Shown: piece by piece, positions 43,925-54,668 of the stretch
Numbering within the stretch: the first letter of the stretch is position 1
How the letters are laid out: each line of letters opens with the position of its first letter
Assembly (NCBI GenBank): GCA_036426205.1
Contig: CM071569.1
Coordinates: 284,312,908-284,376,907 of the forward strand
Origin: Ascaphus truei
Taxonomy: Eukaryota; Chordata; Amphibia; Anura; Ascaphidae
DNA: 64,000 nucleotides
Direction: 5' to 3'
The notes under the pieces: model-generated
Databases searched by the model: none
Told to the model about the DNA's origin: nothing
Seen by the model: only the letters and a program-made list of their open reading frames with translations
Translations under genes and position numbers: made by a program

Positions 43925-44565
43925 GCATGCTTGTTTCTGTTGGTGTGTGCTGCAACGCTTGTTTCTGTTGGTGTATGCTGCACGCTGTTTTCTTTGTTTT
44001 CTGTTGGTGTATGTTTGCACGCTTGTTCTCTTCTTTGTTTCTGTTGGTGTACGCTGCCACGCTTGTTTCTTTGGTGCGTGCGTGTGCACGTTTGTTTTCT
44101 GTTGGTGTGGCGCTGCACGCTTGTTTCCTGTTGGTGTGCGCTGCACGCTTGTTTCTGGTTGGTGTAACGCTGCAGCTTGTTTTCTGTTGGTGTGCGGCAA
44201 CCTTCGTTTCTGTTGGTTGTGCGCTGCACGCTTGTTTCCTGTTTGTTTGGTGTGCGCTGCACCTTGTTTCTGTTGGTGTGTGCTGCACGCTTGTTTCTGT
44301 TGGTGTACGCTGCACGCTTGTTTCTGTTGGGTGTCCGCTGCCGCGTTGTTTCTGTTGGTGTACGCTGCACATGCACGCTTGTTTCTGTTGGTGTACCTGC
44401 ACCCTGTTTCTGTGTGGTGTACGCTGCACGCTTTGTTTCTGTTGGTTCTGCAACGTCTTGTTTCTTGTTTGTATGCTGCACGCTTGTTTCTGTTGGTGTA
44501 CGCTGCACGCTTGTTTCTGTTGGTGTAAGCTGCACGCATGTTTCTGTTGGTGTAAGCTGCACGCT
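43925..44565. repeat. 27-bp minisatellite, about 23 copies
   Basis: The unit is GCTTGTTTCTGTTGGTGTAC and GCTGCAC. Nine codons per unit without stops produce false frames of 200-326 codons on both strands. Small indels throughout. Confidence 0.95.
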
Positions 44566-44714
44566 TATATTAGGAGTTTATACCCCATATACCCTTTATT
44601 CTTCCCAGATCGCTTATTGATTATTTGTATTGAAAAACTAAAATAAAGAGTGAAATAAAACTCGTCCCTCCCTGGCACCTCGTACCCCTCACTCACTCTC
44701 AATACCACACATAC

Positions 44715-44825
44715 GGTGGTCCGCCCTTCTCTCTTCTCCGTGCCCAGGGCACTCCAGGCTGCACGATCCCTGCCGGCCCCACAGAACACATTGGCGCACA
44801 CCTTAGACTTGCTCTTGGGTTCTTC
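44715..44825 (-). CDS. Candidate exon, unidentified
   Basis: 111 bp between acceptor CTTCTATCTTCCATCAACAG and donor GTATGT, open in phase 0 with KSKSKVCANVFCGAGRDRA and then a Trp-containing segment. I do not recognise it. Its phase does not fit the neighbouring candidate exons at 47170 or 41599, so it may belong elsewhere or be chance. Confidence 0.25.
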
Positions 44826-44847
44826 CTGTTGATGGAAGATAGAAGCA

Positions 44848-45150
44848 CAGTAAGTGTGTGTGTGTGTGTGTGTGTGTGTGAGGCAGTGTGTGTGTGAGGC
44901 AGTGTGTGTGTGAGGCAGTGTGTGGTGGTAGTGCAGGAGTGTCGTGTATGAGCTGAGCAGTGTTGTGTGTAGTCGAGTGTAAGTGATGCTGTGTGTGTGT
45001 GTAAAGTGAGGCTGTTGTGGGGAGTGGGCTTGCGTGTGAGGAGTGAGGCTGCGATGTAAGATAAGGCTGTTTTTGAATGAGTGAGGCTCGTGTGAGGAGT
45101 CCTGCGTGTAGTTAGGCTGCTTGAATTGAGTGAGGCTGTGGTGATGAAGA
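44848..45150. repeat. (GT)n and GTGAGGCA/GTGAGGCT degenerate repeat
   Basis: A (GT)n core is followed by GAGGCAGTGTGTGTGT repeats and then looser GTGAGTGAGGCTG units. Confidence 0.9.
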
Positions 45151-45296
45151 GCTGCGTGTGCAGTTGAGAATGCAACGGTTTTATGCTTCAAGCTTTTCCA
45201 TAAGATACGTGTCGCTGGTTAAAAGTCACCAATTTCAGGGTATTACTTCTCCTTAAGTTTGTTTGTACCATAGTATGTTTGTTTTATAGCATCTAA

Positions 45297-45767
45297 GGGC
45301 CTCATGCAGAGAGCAGCCGCTATTTGCAAATCTCGCCATTTTCCAGAGAAAATCGCGCAAAACACAGCGTGAAAATGGCGAGGTTAGGAAAAAGCGCCAT
45401 TTTTTTTCATTTGAAAATCTCGCCGCGCGGCTGGCGAGAACCTACATCTCGCCAGTCTGAAAAAATTCCGAATTCAAAGAAAGGCGCGCTCGCCATCTAG
45501 CGGCTGTTTTTGCGCGCAATGTCTCAATTTCTCCGCAACTAAAGTTGGCAAGAAGCAGGAGGTCGCCGGCTATGGGAAAAAAAAAATGACGGATTTTTTT
45601 TTTCCCTTTCAGCTGCGCGCATCTCCTCATTTACAATTCTCCACATGCAGTAATGCTAAAAATAGGGATTTCGCCCATTTCTGCATATGGAGAATAAAAC
45701 TCTCCATTAAACCTACTTTTTATTCCCCTCTCCAATTTTAAATAGCGCTGCTCTCTGCATGAGGCCC
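45297..45767 (-). mobile_element. Harbinger-like MITE, family GGGCCTCATGCAG, copy 2
   Basis: 471 bp, ends GGGCCTCATGCAGAGAGCAG and the inverse CTGCTCTCTGCATGAGGCCC. Perfect TAA duplication at 45294-45296 and 45768-45770. Inverted relative to copy 3, which starts 89 bases on. Confidence 0.95.
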
Positions 45768-45855
45768 TAAATGTACTTATGTCCCACTTATTTACACCTT
45801 GATCATGTATAGGTATCCGTGATTTCTATATGTTCCATGAAACTATTGGGTATTA

Positions 45856-46333
45856 GGGCCTCATGCAGAGAGCAACGCTTTTTAAAATTGGAGAGGGGAA
45901 TAAAAAGTAGGTTTAATGGAGAGTTTTATTCTCCATATGCAGAAATGGGCGAAATCCGCTATTTTTAGCATTACTGCATGTGGAGAATTGTAAACGAGGA
46001 GATGCGCGCAGCTGAAAGGGAGAAAAAAAAATCGCGCATTTTTTTTTTTTTCCCTATAGCCGGCGACCTCCTGCTTCTTGCCAACTTTAGTTGGCGGAGA
46101 AAATTGAAGAAAATCGCGCCAAAAACAGCCGCTAGATGGCGAGCGCGCCTTTCTGAATTTGGATATTTTTCAGACTGGCGAGATGTAGTTTCTCGCCAGC
46201 CGCGCGGCGAAATTTTCAAATAGAAAAAAAAAATGGCACTTTTTTCCTAACTCGCCATTTTCAGCTGTTTTTTGCGCGATTTTCGCCGGAAAATGGCGAG
46301 ATTTTAAATAGCGCTGCTCTCTGCATGAGGCCC
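45856..46333 (+). mobile_element. Harbinger-like MITE, family GGGCCTCATGCAG, copy 3
   Basis: 478 bp with the same terminal inverted repeats and a perfect TTA duplication (45853-45855 and 46334-46336). The interior includes TCTCCATATGCAGAAATGGG and GCCGGCGACCTCCTGCTTCT. It encodes nothing. Confidence 0.95.
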
Positions 46334-46686
46334 TTAATGTGGGACACTGCTGTTTCCATAGAGCAGGCGATTAATGACATTAGCAAGTCTCAATTCAATA
46401 GTCTGTGACAATGCCTGGGCTTCCTACCCGGTGACAGGTTTTAATCCCTTTGCTGGTTTTGCTGCTACCATTACTGCCGGGAGGCCGCTCCATGCGCGCA
46501 CTACCCCTTCCGTTAAAGGAAGCGTTTCCTGAAACGTTACATTCTCAGGGCAGGGGGGTGAGATTCTCACATTTCCTCACTTAACATTCCTTCCTCCCTA
46601 ACAACATTTGGTTGCAATTAAAATGCCTCTGTCTGGGACCCAGAGAAATAAAAAGTATTTCGTTAACCCCTGTTCTGCTGGACAAG
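46334..46686. other. No gene seen
   Basis: Unassigned spacer between transposon copies. Confidence 0.4.
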
Positions 46687-46851
46687 GAGCGGCCAACTCC
46701 CGCCCTCAAGGGCCACCAAAAGGTCAGGTTTTAAAGGTATCCCTGCTTCAGCACGGGTGGCAAAATCACTGACCAACCTGTGCTGAAGCAGGGATATCCT
46801 GAAAACCTGACCTGTTGGTGGCCCCGTGAGGAATGGAGTTGACCGCCCCTG
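46687..46851. repeat. Long palindromic repeat, copy 3
   Basis: GGCCAACTCCCGCCCTCAAG ... CTGCTTCAGCACGGGTGG mirrored by CCTGTGCTGAAGCAGGGATA. Confidence 0.9.
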
Positions 46852-47169
46852 TCCTGGACAGTCCTGCAATGTGTTGCAGGCCCCTCTGGCAGCAATGGGG
46901 TTAATAACCACATGTTGTTTCGCTCACACGGCGCAGCCTGCCCGCGAGAAAGATGGCCGCATTTCTTGACGCTCAACATTATTCCCACGCAGAATAAACA
47001 GGACTATCATCTGAAAGGGTAAATTATATTGTAATGAGGGATCTAAAGCAGGGAATGCAGTTAATTAATGTATCAATCTTCACACCCTGCAACGTACCCT
47101 TTCCGACACCTGTAGGTTAACCAGGGAACTTAAAATGGCCACCAACCCCGCCTATTAATGTGACCGTAC

Positions 47170-47326
47170 CTTCCGTAAGCGATGCAGCCCAGATCTGCTT
47201 GTACTTCTGTACCAATGCTGAGAAGAACTCATTCCACCGCAAATCGCATTCATACCGCGTCTTCCAATCCCAACGCTCGTTACAAGGCTCAGATAATCCT
47301 CGGAGAACACAAACCCCCCAATCCCT
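47170..47326 (-). CDS. Candidate exon, unidentified Trp-rich peptide
   Basis: 157 bp between an AG at 47328-47327 and donor GTACGG. The 52 codons include SEPCNERWDWKTRYECDLR and then WNEFFSALVQKYKQIW, a composition typical of real protein rather than repeat. No family recognised. It ends with one base of a split codon, which fits the micro-exon at 41631 (G plus AA gives Glu). A second open frame overlaps it, so the frame choice is not certain. Confidence 0.4.
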
Positions 47327-47695
47327 CTTACAAATATACACAACCCCAATATATGGGATTTTTGGGGCCGTTTCACATCGTTTAAAAAAAACACTTTCTT
47401 CCAAAGATTGCCTCACCCTCAGAGTAAAATAAATGTGACTTATTTGTCCTGTGAAATCCCTTTTTAGTATTTGCCCAAAAGGGATTTATTTTAGAAAAAA
47501 AGCCTCTGCCCCTCCTGCACTATTTATATCGTTCTGATATAAACGTCCAAAGAGCTTTTCTGCAACGGTGAATAAATGTAAAAATTATTTTTTTACATTA
47601 CACACAGTACCACTGCTTTTTATAGACATTTCAAGCACCGTGTTTAACTGATTCTGATTAAGAATTCCTTGTGCTGAGCTCAGCTGCTTAACTCA
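47327..47695. other. No gene seen
   Basis: AT-rich, unassigned. Confidence 0.4.
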
Positions 47696-47887
47696 GGGGG
47701 GCTCAACTCCAGTCCTCAAGACCCCCCCCCCCCCAACAGGTCAGGTTTTCAGGATATCACTGCTTCAGCACAGGTGGGTCAATCCGTGGTTCAGTGGACA
47801 TCTGAAGCAGGGACTGTTTGAGCCACCTGTGCTGAAGCAGGGATATCCTGAAAACCTGACCTTGAGGACGGGAGTTGAGAACCTCTG
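47696..47887. repeat. Long palindromic repeat, copy 4
   Basis: GCTCAACTCCAGTCCTCAAG, a C-run, CTGCTTCAGCACAGGTGG and the mirrored right arm ending GAGGACGGGAGTTGAG. Confidence 0.9.
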
Positions 47888-48208
47888 GTTTAAGCAGTGG
47901 TGCCCTCCAAATCGCGTCGCACACAATTTAACGGCCGGATAATGACAGACACCAGGTGAAGATCGTAACGAGGAATTTGGTTGTCATGGAAATACTGAGA
48001 GTAAAAGTTAAACTAATTAAACAGTTCTGTTTGGAGGGGGGAGGGGGGGGTAAAGAGACTGATCCTTTATCCACAGGATCGTTCGGGTCATTTTTGATCC
48101 GTAGTCCCCATTGAGTCCAATGAGGAATTTCGTCACATATAGAATCGGCCCCTTAATGTCCCTGCTTCAGCTAACTTTGGTCATCGGAGAGATTGGCCCT
48201 ATAACCCG

Positions 48209-48344
48209 GGGGCTGGGCAACCCATGTCCTCAAGGGCGACCAACAGGTCCGGTTTGCAGGATATCCCTGCTTCAGCACAGGTGGCTCAGTCGAACTGATT
48301 GAGCCACCTGTGCGGAAGCAGGGATAGGCTGAAAATCTAACCAG
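48209..48344. repeat. Long palindromic repeat, copy 5 (right arm short)
   Basis: The left arm is complete. The right arm stops after GGGATAGGCTGAAAATCTAA and runs into a (TA)n microsatellite. Confidence 0.88.
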
Positions 48345-48605
48345 TATAGATACATATATATATATATACAGGGGTACCGGTCCCCCCTGATGAAGTCAGT
48401 GCATCAGCTGACGTAACGCGGGGGGCCACGTCATCACGTTAGTGCCGATCAGCTGTGTGAGACGATTCCACACTGAAGGCAAAGAGAAGTGAGCTCCAAA
48501 GGTTCAGTGGTTCAGTGGCACATCCACAGTGAGGGATTCGTGAGGCGACCCTGGGATCCGCCCACGGATCGCGGGATTCCTGGGCATTTGTACCATCTAG
48601 CAGCG

Positions 48606-49085
48606 CCGGCAGAGAGCGAGGACGTGGCTGGGACCGCTGCGCCACTCCCTACCCTTATATACCAACACATCCGTGGGTTTACCTGCCGGCGGAGTGCGAG
48701 TACGTGGCCGGGACCGCTGCGCCACTCCCTACCCTTATATACCAACACATCCGTGGGTTTACCTGCCGGCAGAGAGCGAGGACGTGGCTGGGACCGCTGC
48801 GCCACACCCTACCCTTATATACCAACACATCCGTGGGTTTACCTGCCGGCAGAGAGCGAGGACGTGGCTGGGACCGCTGCGCCACTCCCTACCCTTATAT
48901 ACCAACACATCCGTGGGTTTACCTGCCGGCAGAGAGCGAGGACGTGGCTGGGACCGCTGCGCCACTCCCTACCCTTATATACCAACACATCCGTGGGTTT
49001 ACCTGCCGGCGGAGTGCGAGTACGTGGCCGGGACCGCTGCGCCACTCCCTACCCTTATATACCAACACATCAGTGGGTTTACCTG
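48606..49085. repeat. 80-bp tandem array, six copies, two unit types
   Basis: The unit is CGGCAGAGAGCGAGGACGTG, GCTGGGACCGCTGCGCCACT, CCCTACCCTTATATACCAAC, ACATCCGTGGGTTTACCTGC. Copies 2 and 6 are a variant with GGAGTGCGAGTACGTGGCCG. The spacing is exactly 80 bases, and 240 bases read through all three frames without a stop. It lies inside a larger repeat that resumes after 49440 (AATACATCAGGGGATTTGC). Confidence 0.97.
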
Positions 49086-49143
49086 CATACACCTCCCGGA
49101 TCAGCGTGCAGATCGTCTCCCGGTGCCGGAGTCTGGAGACTTA

Positions 49144-49440
49144 GGCCACACCTATAGTGCCGTCGATGGCGACGGCGACACGACGGATGACGTCACCCGT
49201 TGCCACAGGCGAAAGTTATATTTCGCCGGGCGGCGGCATCGCGGGTTTCCTAACATTTGATTGGTTCCGGGGCCGTCACATGAGGCGACAGCCCTTGAAA
49301 AATCAAATTTTGCCGGCTACCAGTATTCGCGACGGCGCCGTCGCTCCGTCGCGCTGACTATAAGCGCACGCAGCGGCGGCGGCTGCGGCACTGCATTTGT
49401 TTTCGGGCGACGTTGCGTCGCCGTCACTATAAGCGCGGCC
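49144..49440 (+). mobile_element. Harbinger-like MITE, family GGCC...CTATAGTG, full copy
   Basis: 297 bp; ends GGCCACACCTATAGTGCCGT and the inverse CACTATAAGCGCGGCC. Perfect TTA duplication (49141-49143 and 49441-49443). GC-rich interior with GCGACAGCCCTTGAAAAATC. Confidence 0.92.
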
Positions 49441-50345
49441 TTAGCCGACGGGGATCTGCGGTCCAGTACTACACCGGACTTCCCGTTGTCGGTGGGATCC
49501 GTTGGGCCCACACTTGTTCACATTAACCCTTTCCGGAGTCCCGGGATTGTTACATCATATACCTCACTTACCTGCGTTGCTGGGCTGTGTGGTCGGCACC
49601 TGGACAGTCACCGGCGGCTTCTCATCCCACACAGCAGGTGGTGTATCACCGTGTGCCCCAGCAAACACTCCCTCTCCTCACCGACATACAGCTTATTATT
49701 GGCCACATTTGTTTCTTATACATTGTATACATTGTACCATTGTTTTATATCTTCTAATACATCAATACATCAGGGGATTTGCTTGCCGTTTTAATATACT
49801 TTTACATTTGATACCTCTACGTATATTTGCGCTTTATTTTTTCTTCGGTACGCATAAATATGGATTAGGTTAATCCACACTTAGAGCAACATTATTCTGA
49901 CGTTTATGTGATTTCTGTTATATACTTACTAGCTTTTGTTATCTCCGGAGTGGCCTGGCCTTTTTCTTTCTCCTGGATAGAAAATACGGGATGTCCTTGG
50001 CTGTGCTCTATCTACGCTCTCTATCCACTCGCGAGTAAGGACATATCGCCCAATAGGCAAACGGCAGCTCGCGCATGCGCCTGTCAGCACGTCCTGAACA
50101 GCAATACCGGCTCCCTACCTGTACCGAAGCTGTGCGCAAGCGGGGAGACTATAGAGCCCGTTATACATGCGTTATTTACATCAGTTATGCACGTATATGA
50201 CGATTGCAGTACAGTACATGCATCGATAAGTGGGGAAAAGTTAGTGCTTCACTTTAAGTACATTTTCGCTTTACATACAGGCTCCGGTCTCATTGCGTAC
50301 GTTAATGCGAGGTATGCCTGTACATTTACATGTATATGTATTTAT
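49441..50345. repeat. Repeat-derived, no gene seen
   Basis: 49500-49870 looks like the continuation of the element that hosts the 80-bp array. 50250-50325 ends in CATTGCGTACGTTAATGCGA and GGTATGCCTGTAC, which looks like one end of another dispersed element. Open frames here have no recognisable domain. Confidence 0.4.
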
Positions 50346-50907
50346 AACTGATGTCCTGCTTTTCTCTTAACCAGCCTCCTGCCCCACGGGATTCTGGGTA
50401 TCTCATCTATCATCTTTTATTATAGAGATATATATATATTTAATTTGGGCGTAAGAATATTTCTTTCCCATGATCTCACAGCTGCAGAATGCCTCGGAAT
50501 CCCCCGGCACACACAGGGCTTAATCTCTGTAGCCAAAACATTTGCTCAGCTGTTGCGGGTGGGTGGAGGAGAGGCGAGGAGAGGCCCACCGAGGGATAAC
50601 CGAAGACGCTAGCATGGCTGCCGGCATGTGCAGATGTAGCGGCCGTTACCGGCACCCCTGTAACATCGGTAACGGCGAGTCTGTGTGTGAGGACGGGGTC
50701 GCGTCGCGATGCAGGGACGCAGCGCACAGACGTGTTGGTGAACGGTGCAGATGGCGCCCCTTTTGGTTTGGCGAAAAAGTTCACAGCGACCAAAGTTTGC
50801 AACCAGCCCGCTTCCCGCCACATGCCGACGCGTTGCCCGATCCATCGTTACACCCTCACAGTGCCACGGCGAACTTTAAAGGACAATGTTTATAAAAGTC
50901 TCTGGGC
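50346..50907. other. CpG-rich, no gene seen
   Basis: 50540-50880 is CpG-rich single-copy-looking sequence before the 28-bp array. Open frames occur on both strands but none shows a recognisable domain or splice structure. Confidence 0.35.
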
Positions 50908-52290
50908 GGTAACGCGGCAAATTCCCACGTCCCGCGGTAACGCGGCAGATTCACACGTCCCGCGGTAACGCGGCAGATTCACACGTCCCGCGGTAACGCG
51001 GCAGATTCACACGTCCCGCGGTAACGCGGCAGTTTCACACGTCCCGCGGTAACGCGGCAGATTCCCACGTCCGCGTAACGGCGCAGATACTCCCCGACGT
51101 CCCGCGGTAACGCGGCGATTCCCACGTATTTCACACTCCCGCGGTAACGCGCGCAGATTCACAGCGTCCCGCGGTAACGCGCAGATTCACACGTCCCGCG
51201 GTAACGCGAGCAGATTCCACGTAACGCGGCAGATTCACCGTCCCGCGGTAACCGGCAGATTCACAGTCCCCGGTAACGCGGCAATTCACACGTCCGCGGT
51301 AACGCGGCAGATTCCCACGTCCGCGCGGTAACGCGGCAGATTCCCCACGTCCCGCGGTAACGCGGCAGATTCACACGTCCCGCTGTAACGCGGCAGATCA
51401 CACGTCCTGCGGTAACGCGGCAGATTCACACGTCCCGCGTGTAACGCGCAGATTTCACACGTCCCGCGGTAACGTGGCAGTTTCACACGTCCCGCGTGTA
51501 ACGCGACAAGTTCACACGGCCCTACGAAACGCGGCAGATTCCCACGTCCCGCGGTAACGCGGCTATTCCACGTCCCGCGGTAACGCGGCAGATTCACACG
51601 TCCCGCGGGTAACACGGGCAGATTCACACGTCCCCGGTAACGCGGCAGATTCCCACGTCCTGCGGTAACGCGGCAGATTCACACGTCCCGCGGTAACGTG
51701 GCAGTTTCACACGTCCCGCGGTACGCGGCGATCACACGTCCCGCGTTAAGTGCAAACGTCCAGCTAACGCACAGATTCACACGTCCCGCGGTAACGCGGC
51801 AGATTTCCCACGTCCCGCGGTAAACGGCGGCAGATGGGTCCCTCCCACGTCCCTCGTAACGCGGCTCATTCACACGGTCCGCGTAACACGGCAGATTCAA
51901 ACACTTCCCAGCGGTAACGCGGCAGATTCCCACGTCCGCGTTAACGGGCAGATCACCACGTCCCGCGGTACACGCGCAGATTCACACGTCCCCGCGTAAC
52001 CGGCAGATTCCCAGCACGTCCGCGGTAACGCGACCGATTCACACGTCCCGCGGTAACGCGGCAGATTCCACTTCCCGCGTTAACGCGGCAGATTCCCACG
52101 TCCGCGGTAACGCGGCAATTCCACGTCCCGGTAAACGCGGCAGTTCCCACGTCCCTCGGTAGACGCGGCAGATTCCACGTCCCGCGGTAACAGCCAGATT
52201 CCCACGCCCCGCGGTTAACGCGGCGAGATTTCCCACGTCCCCGCGGTAACGCGGCAGATTTCCCACGTCCCGCGGTAACACGGCAGATTT
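50908..52290. repeat. 28-bp CpG-dense minisatellite, about 48 copies
   Basis: The unit is CCCGCGGTAACGCGGCAGAT and TCACACGT (or TCCCACGT). Four to five CpG per unit, plus a CCGCGG site in most. Indels are frequent in the middle. Confidence 0.96.
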
Positions 52291-52613
52291 CTCGGCGTTT
52301 TTTAAGCTTGATTGGGGCTCGGCTCAGACTGCGCATCTTCTGCCGATCGTTTGCTTCTTTATGCCATTTCAATCCCATTTATTGTGATTTTGTTGCTTAT
52401 ACTTTTTTTTTGATTCTGCTATATTTCATTTTGTTTTACTATATATAGCAATTTTTTTATTTTGCATTATTTTTCATTGTTTTTTAATATAATTTTGTGA
52501 GCGTAGTGTCCCTGATGTCTTTGTATTTAGTTACGAGGGTGAGAGGTACTGTGTCCCTGATTCTGGTGTTTTATTACGAGGGTTGAGAGGTATGTCCCCA
52601 TATCTCTGTATTA
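52291..52613. other. No gene seen
   Basis: T-rich spacer. 52500-52610 has two diverged copies of a GTGTCCCTGAT ... TTACGAGGGTGAGAGGTA phrase. Confidence 0.5.
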
Positions 52614-53285
52614 GGCCGCGCATATTGGCCGCGACGGGCGACTGGCACGTCACCCGTCGCCGCTAGCGAAAGTTATATTTCGCTTTGCGGCGGCGGCACG
52701 ATTACTGGCATTTGATTGGTTCAGGGCTGTCAACACAGAGGCGACAGCCCTTGAAAAATCAAATATTGCCAGCTACCAAAATTCGCGACTCGCATTGGTT
52801 ACTATAAGCGCTCGCAGCGGCGGAAATGCATTTGTTTCAGCGCTATTCAGAATTGGAGAGGGGGAAATTTTTAGCTTTATTGGAGAGTTTTTTATCTCCA
52901 TATGCAGAAGGGCATAAAACTGCCTTTCGCTATGGAGAGTTTCAACCGCGCTATAAGCCCTATGGAGCGCTGTTGAAACTAGTGGGAAAAAATCGCGTTT
53001 TTTTTTTTCCCCTCCACCGGCCGCGGAGCGCCATTTCTTGGTGGAGAAAAATGTTGAAATCGCGCCATTTTTTTGGCGCGAACAGCCACTAGATGGCGAT
53101 CGCGCCTCTCTGCATACGGCAGAAAAAAAAACTGAGAGATTAGAAACTCTCCAGCCGCGCGCGAATTTCAAGGAAAAAAAAAAAATGGCGCTTTTTTTAA
53201 AACTTGCCTGTTTCGCGGCAGTTTAAAGCTCCATTTTCGCCGCTAATGGCGGATTCCTTTTAGCGCTGCTCTCTGCATGAGGCCC
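52614..53285 (+). mobile_element. Chimeric MITE: two Harbinger-like families joined
   Basis: 52614-52837 is the left three-quarters of the GGCC...CTATAGTG family, preceded by TTA. At about 52838 it switches to the GGGCCTCATGCAG family without its outer 15 or so bases, continuing to 53285 and followed by TAA. Neither inner terminus is present. Confidence 0.8.
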
Positions 53286-53294
53286 TAAATTTGT

Positions 53295-54668
53295 AAAAGC
53301 TTCCAGTGACTGAGCTCCTGATTAGAACCAACGCTAACACCACCCTAACACCTGTCACTAGTTTTAAATACCTGGGCTTATGGTTTGACTCCCACTTAAC
53401 ATTCGGGATGCACATTGATACCCTGACAACCAAGACCTATGCCAAACTAGGGGTAACTTTACAGGAACAATCCTCCCTATGGGGCCTATGCAGAGAGCAG
53501 CGAATTTAAAATTGGCGAGTTTAATAAAAAGTAGCTTTTTTGGAGAGTTTTTATTCTCCATATGCAGAAATGTGCGAATTCTGCTATGTTTAACTGAATG
53601 CCGTGTGGCGAGTTTAAATTGGCGAGATGCGCGCTGCAGAAATGTTTAAAAAAAATTCGCGCCTTTTTTTTTCCCTTTGCTATGGCCGCGAGCGGCAGCT
53701 CTTGCCACTTTTTTCTGGCGAGCAAAAAGGAACAATCGCGCCATTTTATTGGCGCGAACAGCCGCTAGATGCCGTTCGCGCCGCTCTGCATAAGGAATTT
53801 TTAAAACTGGCGAGATGGAGGTTCTCGCCAGCCGCGAGGCGAGTTTTAGAAATAGAAAACAAAAATGGCGCGTTTTTCGTAACTCGCACATTTTTCTTCT
53901 GCTGTTTTCTGCGCGATTTTCTCCAAAAACGGCGAGTTTTGAAATAGCGCTGCTCTCTGCATATGCCCCCTAAGTCTCCTGGTCAGAAAGCGTATTGCAC
54001 AGCAATGCTAATGCCATTATTGACTATTGGAGACATAGTATAATTGGCTCGGCTCCTCAAACCCACCTTACAAAACTTGACACCCTCTACAATTCAATTT
54101 GTCGTTTTGTTCTCCAATGCAACTACAACACACATCACTGCAAAATGCTCAAAGAACTAGTTGGTCATCACTAGAGTCTAGGCGCAAATTTCACCTTTCC
54201 CTGTCTCACCCTCAATACCTTTCTGGCAGCTACCAGCTACCTGAACAAGCTCCTCACCCTACCACATGCAGCACCTATACCTGAGATCAGACTCCAAAAG
54301 ACTATTCATGGTCCCAAGGGCTCAACAAAGTACTCCGGCGACTTTCCTCCTTCTCCTTCCGTGCACCCCAAAAACTGGAACACCCTACCACTAGACTCTC
54401 ACTATCCACCACCAGCTTAAGTTCTCTTCAAATCTAAGGCTGTCTCATATTTTAATCTGGTCTGTAACTGTTTCATACGCTAATAATATATATTTCTTTA
54501 ACTGTGCATGCAATTCTTGTATATAATGTATACCCTGTCATTTATGGGAACGTATTGTAACCATTTTATTTTGTTTTAACTCTGTGCCCAGGACATATTT
54601 GAAAACGAGAGGTAACTCTCAATGTATTACTTCCTGGTAAAATATTTTATAAATAAATAAATAATAAA
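53295..54668 (+). mobile_element. L2/CR1-like LINE 3' part, interrupted
   Basis: The end of the reverse-transcriptase ORF reads FKYLGLWFDSHLTFGMHID then a TKTYAKLG segment. A 490-bp MITE (53481-53970) interrupts it. The 3' part continues with TLYNSICRFVL, an FHLSL segment and PEIRLQK-like residues in broken frames. A 3' UTR with TGTGCCCAGGACATATTTG and GAGGTAACTCTCAATGTATT and a terminal AAATAAATAAATAATAAAT tail follow. Stops and frameshifts mark it as dead. Confidence 0.85.
53481..53970 (+). mobile_element. Harbinger-like MITE, family GGGCCTCATGCAG, copy in LINE
   Basis: 490 bp, left end GGGGCCTATGCAGAGAGCAG, right end GCTGCTCTCTGCATATGCCC. Flanks TAT and TAA. It splits the LINE coding region. 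Confidence 0.9.

Noticed and set aside
43582..44562. 326-codon open frame and several 190-266-codon frames
   Set aside because: 27-bp minisatellite plus CT repeat. Frames overlap on both strands and carry the unit as nine-residue repeats.
48489..49260. 222- and 195-codon plus-strand frames
   Set aside because: 80-bp array cycling through three stop-free frames; no start context or domain.
49908..50351. 147-codon frame with a possible membrane segment
   Set aside because: It overlaps repeat-derived sequence ending in CATTGCGTACGTTAATGCGA; no domain seen.
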